Positions 63,501-64,000 of a DNA stretch of 64,000 nt are shown piece by piece. The notes under the pieces are model-generated. The model was not told the origin of the DNA and did no database searches. It saw nothing but the letters and a program-made list of their open reading frames with translations. The DNA comes from Sedimentitalea xiamensis (GTDB lineage: Bacteria > Pseudomonadota > Alphaproteobacteria > Rhodobacterales > Rhodobacteraceae), in NCBI RefSeq assembly GCF_030164465.1, contig NZ_JASNJE010000011.1, positions 1-64,000 on the forward strand, in the 5' to 3' direction. The first letter of the stretch is position 1. Each line of letters starts with the position of its first letter. The translations under genes were made by a program, and so were the position numbers.

Positions 63501-64000
63501 ATGCCAAGCACGACTCTTGTGGGCTGTCAGCTTCTTCCCGGCGACCGCCCCGAGCGGGAGAACGGACCCTTCGATATCGTCCTGCGCGGCTCGCACATCG
63601 CCGATGTGCGGCCGACTGGCGAGACCCCGCCAGAGGGCAGGGTGGTCGATGCCCGGAATAAACTTGTCACCGCGGGGCTGATCAACGGCCATCACCATTC
63701 TCACGAGCATTTCTACAAGGGGCGCTATGACAATCTGCCCCTGGAACTCTGGATGAACTACGTGCGCCCGGTCACACCGCTGCCGCTGACCGCGCGCGAT
63801 GTCTACCTGCGCACGCTCATAGGCGCGATCGAGGCAGTTCGCACCGGCACCACGACCCTGGTCGACGATCTGAACGTCAGCCCCGTTCTTGTGCCCGAGC
63901 ATGTCGAGGCGGCTGTCAGCGCTTACGAGGATATCGGCCTGCGCGCCCTGATCGGCGTCTCGCTGTTCGACCGCCCCTTCTTTCGCGCCGTCCCCTTTGT
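63501..64000 (+). CDS. Amidohydrolase (cytosine/guanine deaminase or TrzN-like superfamily), N-terminal part
   Basis: The gene runs off the right edge after about 166 codons. VTAGLINGHHHSHEHFYKGR near 55-74 carries the HxH metal motif of the ATZ/TRZ-type amidohydrolases, and the next part (RTGTTTLVDDLN near 115-126) is the usual following strand. Enzymes of this class deaminate or dechlorinate nitrogen heterocycles or hydrolyse related amides. ATG 63501 has AGGA ten bases upstream; ATG 63495 is an alternative. Co-orientation with the TTT operon suggests it acts on the imported compound. Confidence 0.85.
   Translation, partial: MPSTTLVGCQLLPGDRPERENGPFDIVLRGSHIADVRPTGETPPEGRVVDARNKLVTAGLINGHHHSHEHFYKGRYDNLPLELWMNYVRPVTPLPLTARDVYLRTLIGAIEAVRTGTTTLVDDLNVSPVLVPEHVEAAVSAYEDIGLRALIGVSLFDRPFFRAVPF

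Overview
The window is GC-rich chromosomal DNA from an alphaproteobacterium, most likely a member of the Rhodobacteraceae (Roseobacter group). The reasons are the arrangement of the division and cell-wall (dcw) cluster with a DUF2484 gene inside it, a DUF1127 gene followed by Cuckoo/CcsR-type small-RNA hairpins, aerobic cobST cobaltochelatase genes beside a DnaJ-domain gene and bolA, and frequent short terminal overlaps and GTG starts. No tRNA, rRNA, CRISPR array or complete mobile element was seen.

Layout. 1-9 kb: the start of pyruvate carboxylase, an FMN-dependent 2-hydroxyacid dehydrogenase, a GH19-like cell-wall hydrolase, a UvrD/PcrA helicase, a cardiolipin synthase, a DUF1127 gene with a downstream small-RNA cluster, and the Fe-S carrier ATPase Mrp/ApbC. 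9-37.6 kb: the dcw supercluster mraZ-rsmH-ftsL-ftsI-murE-murF-mraY-[TPR]-[DedA-like]-murD-[FAD oxidoreductase, reversed]-ftsW-murG-murC-[APC permease]-[DUF2484]-[small membrane protein]-murB-ddl-ftsQ-ftsA-ftsZ, then lpxC, bamD and recN. Together these make lipid II from UDP-sugars (MurB-F, MraY, MurG), polymerise and cross-link it at the septum (FtsW, FtsI), build the divisome (FtsL, FtsQ, FtsA, FtsZ), commit lipid A synthesis (LpxC) and help assemble the outer membrane (BamD).

37.7-49.6 kb: a CLC chloride channel, a DUF427 protein, an aminopeptidase P, a small secreted protein, cobT and cobS (cobalt insertion for B12), a J-domain protein, bolA, and two unrecognised genes that face each other (a 644-residue coiled-coil protein and a 150-residue protein), then a DUF4177 protein. 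49.6-53.4 kb: a thioesterase, a visibly AT-richer island with an HNH endonuclease gene split by a one-base frameshift at an A8 run, an 84-residue protein preceded by three phased 8-bp repeats, and gatB with an unusual AT-rich internal patch. 53.4-64 kb: a pepN-SDR-membrane protein operon, glcB with a DUF336 (GlcG-type) gene, an IS5-type transposase scrap, and a tripartite tricarboxylate transporter operon (tctB-tctA-tctC) leading into an amidohydrolase cut by the window end.

The most notable signals are the Cuckoo small-RNA pair, the A8-interrupted HNH gene, the short AT-rich patches inside gatB and uvrD, a dispersed hairpin-plus-GGAGTATTT element at four intergenic loci, and the 11-bp-phased GTATGCAC repeats. 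All calls were made by reading the sequence; no database search was run.
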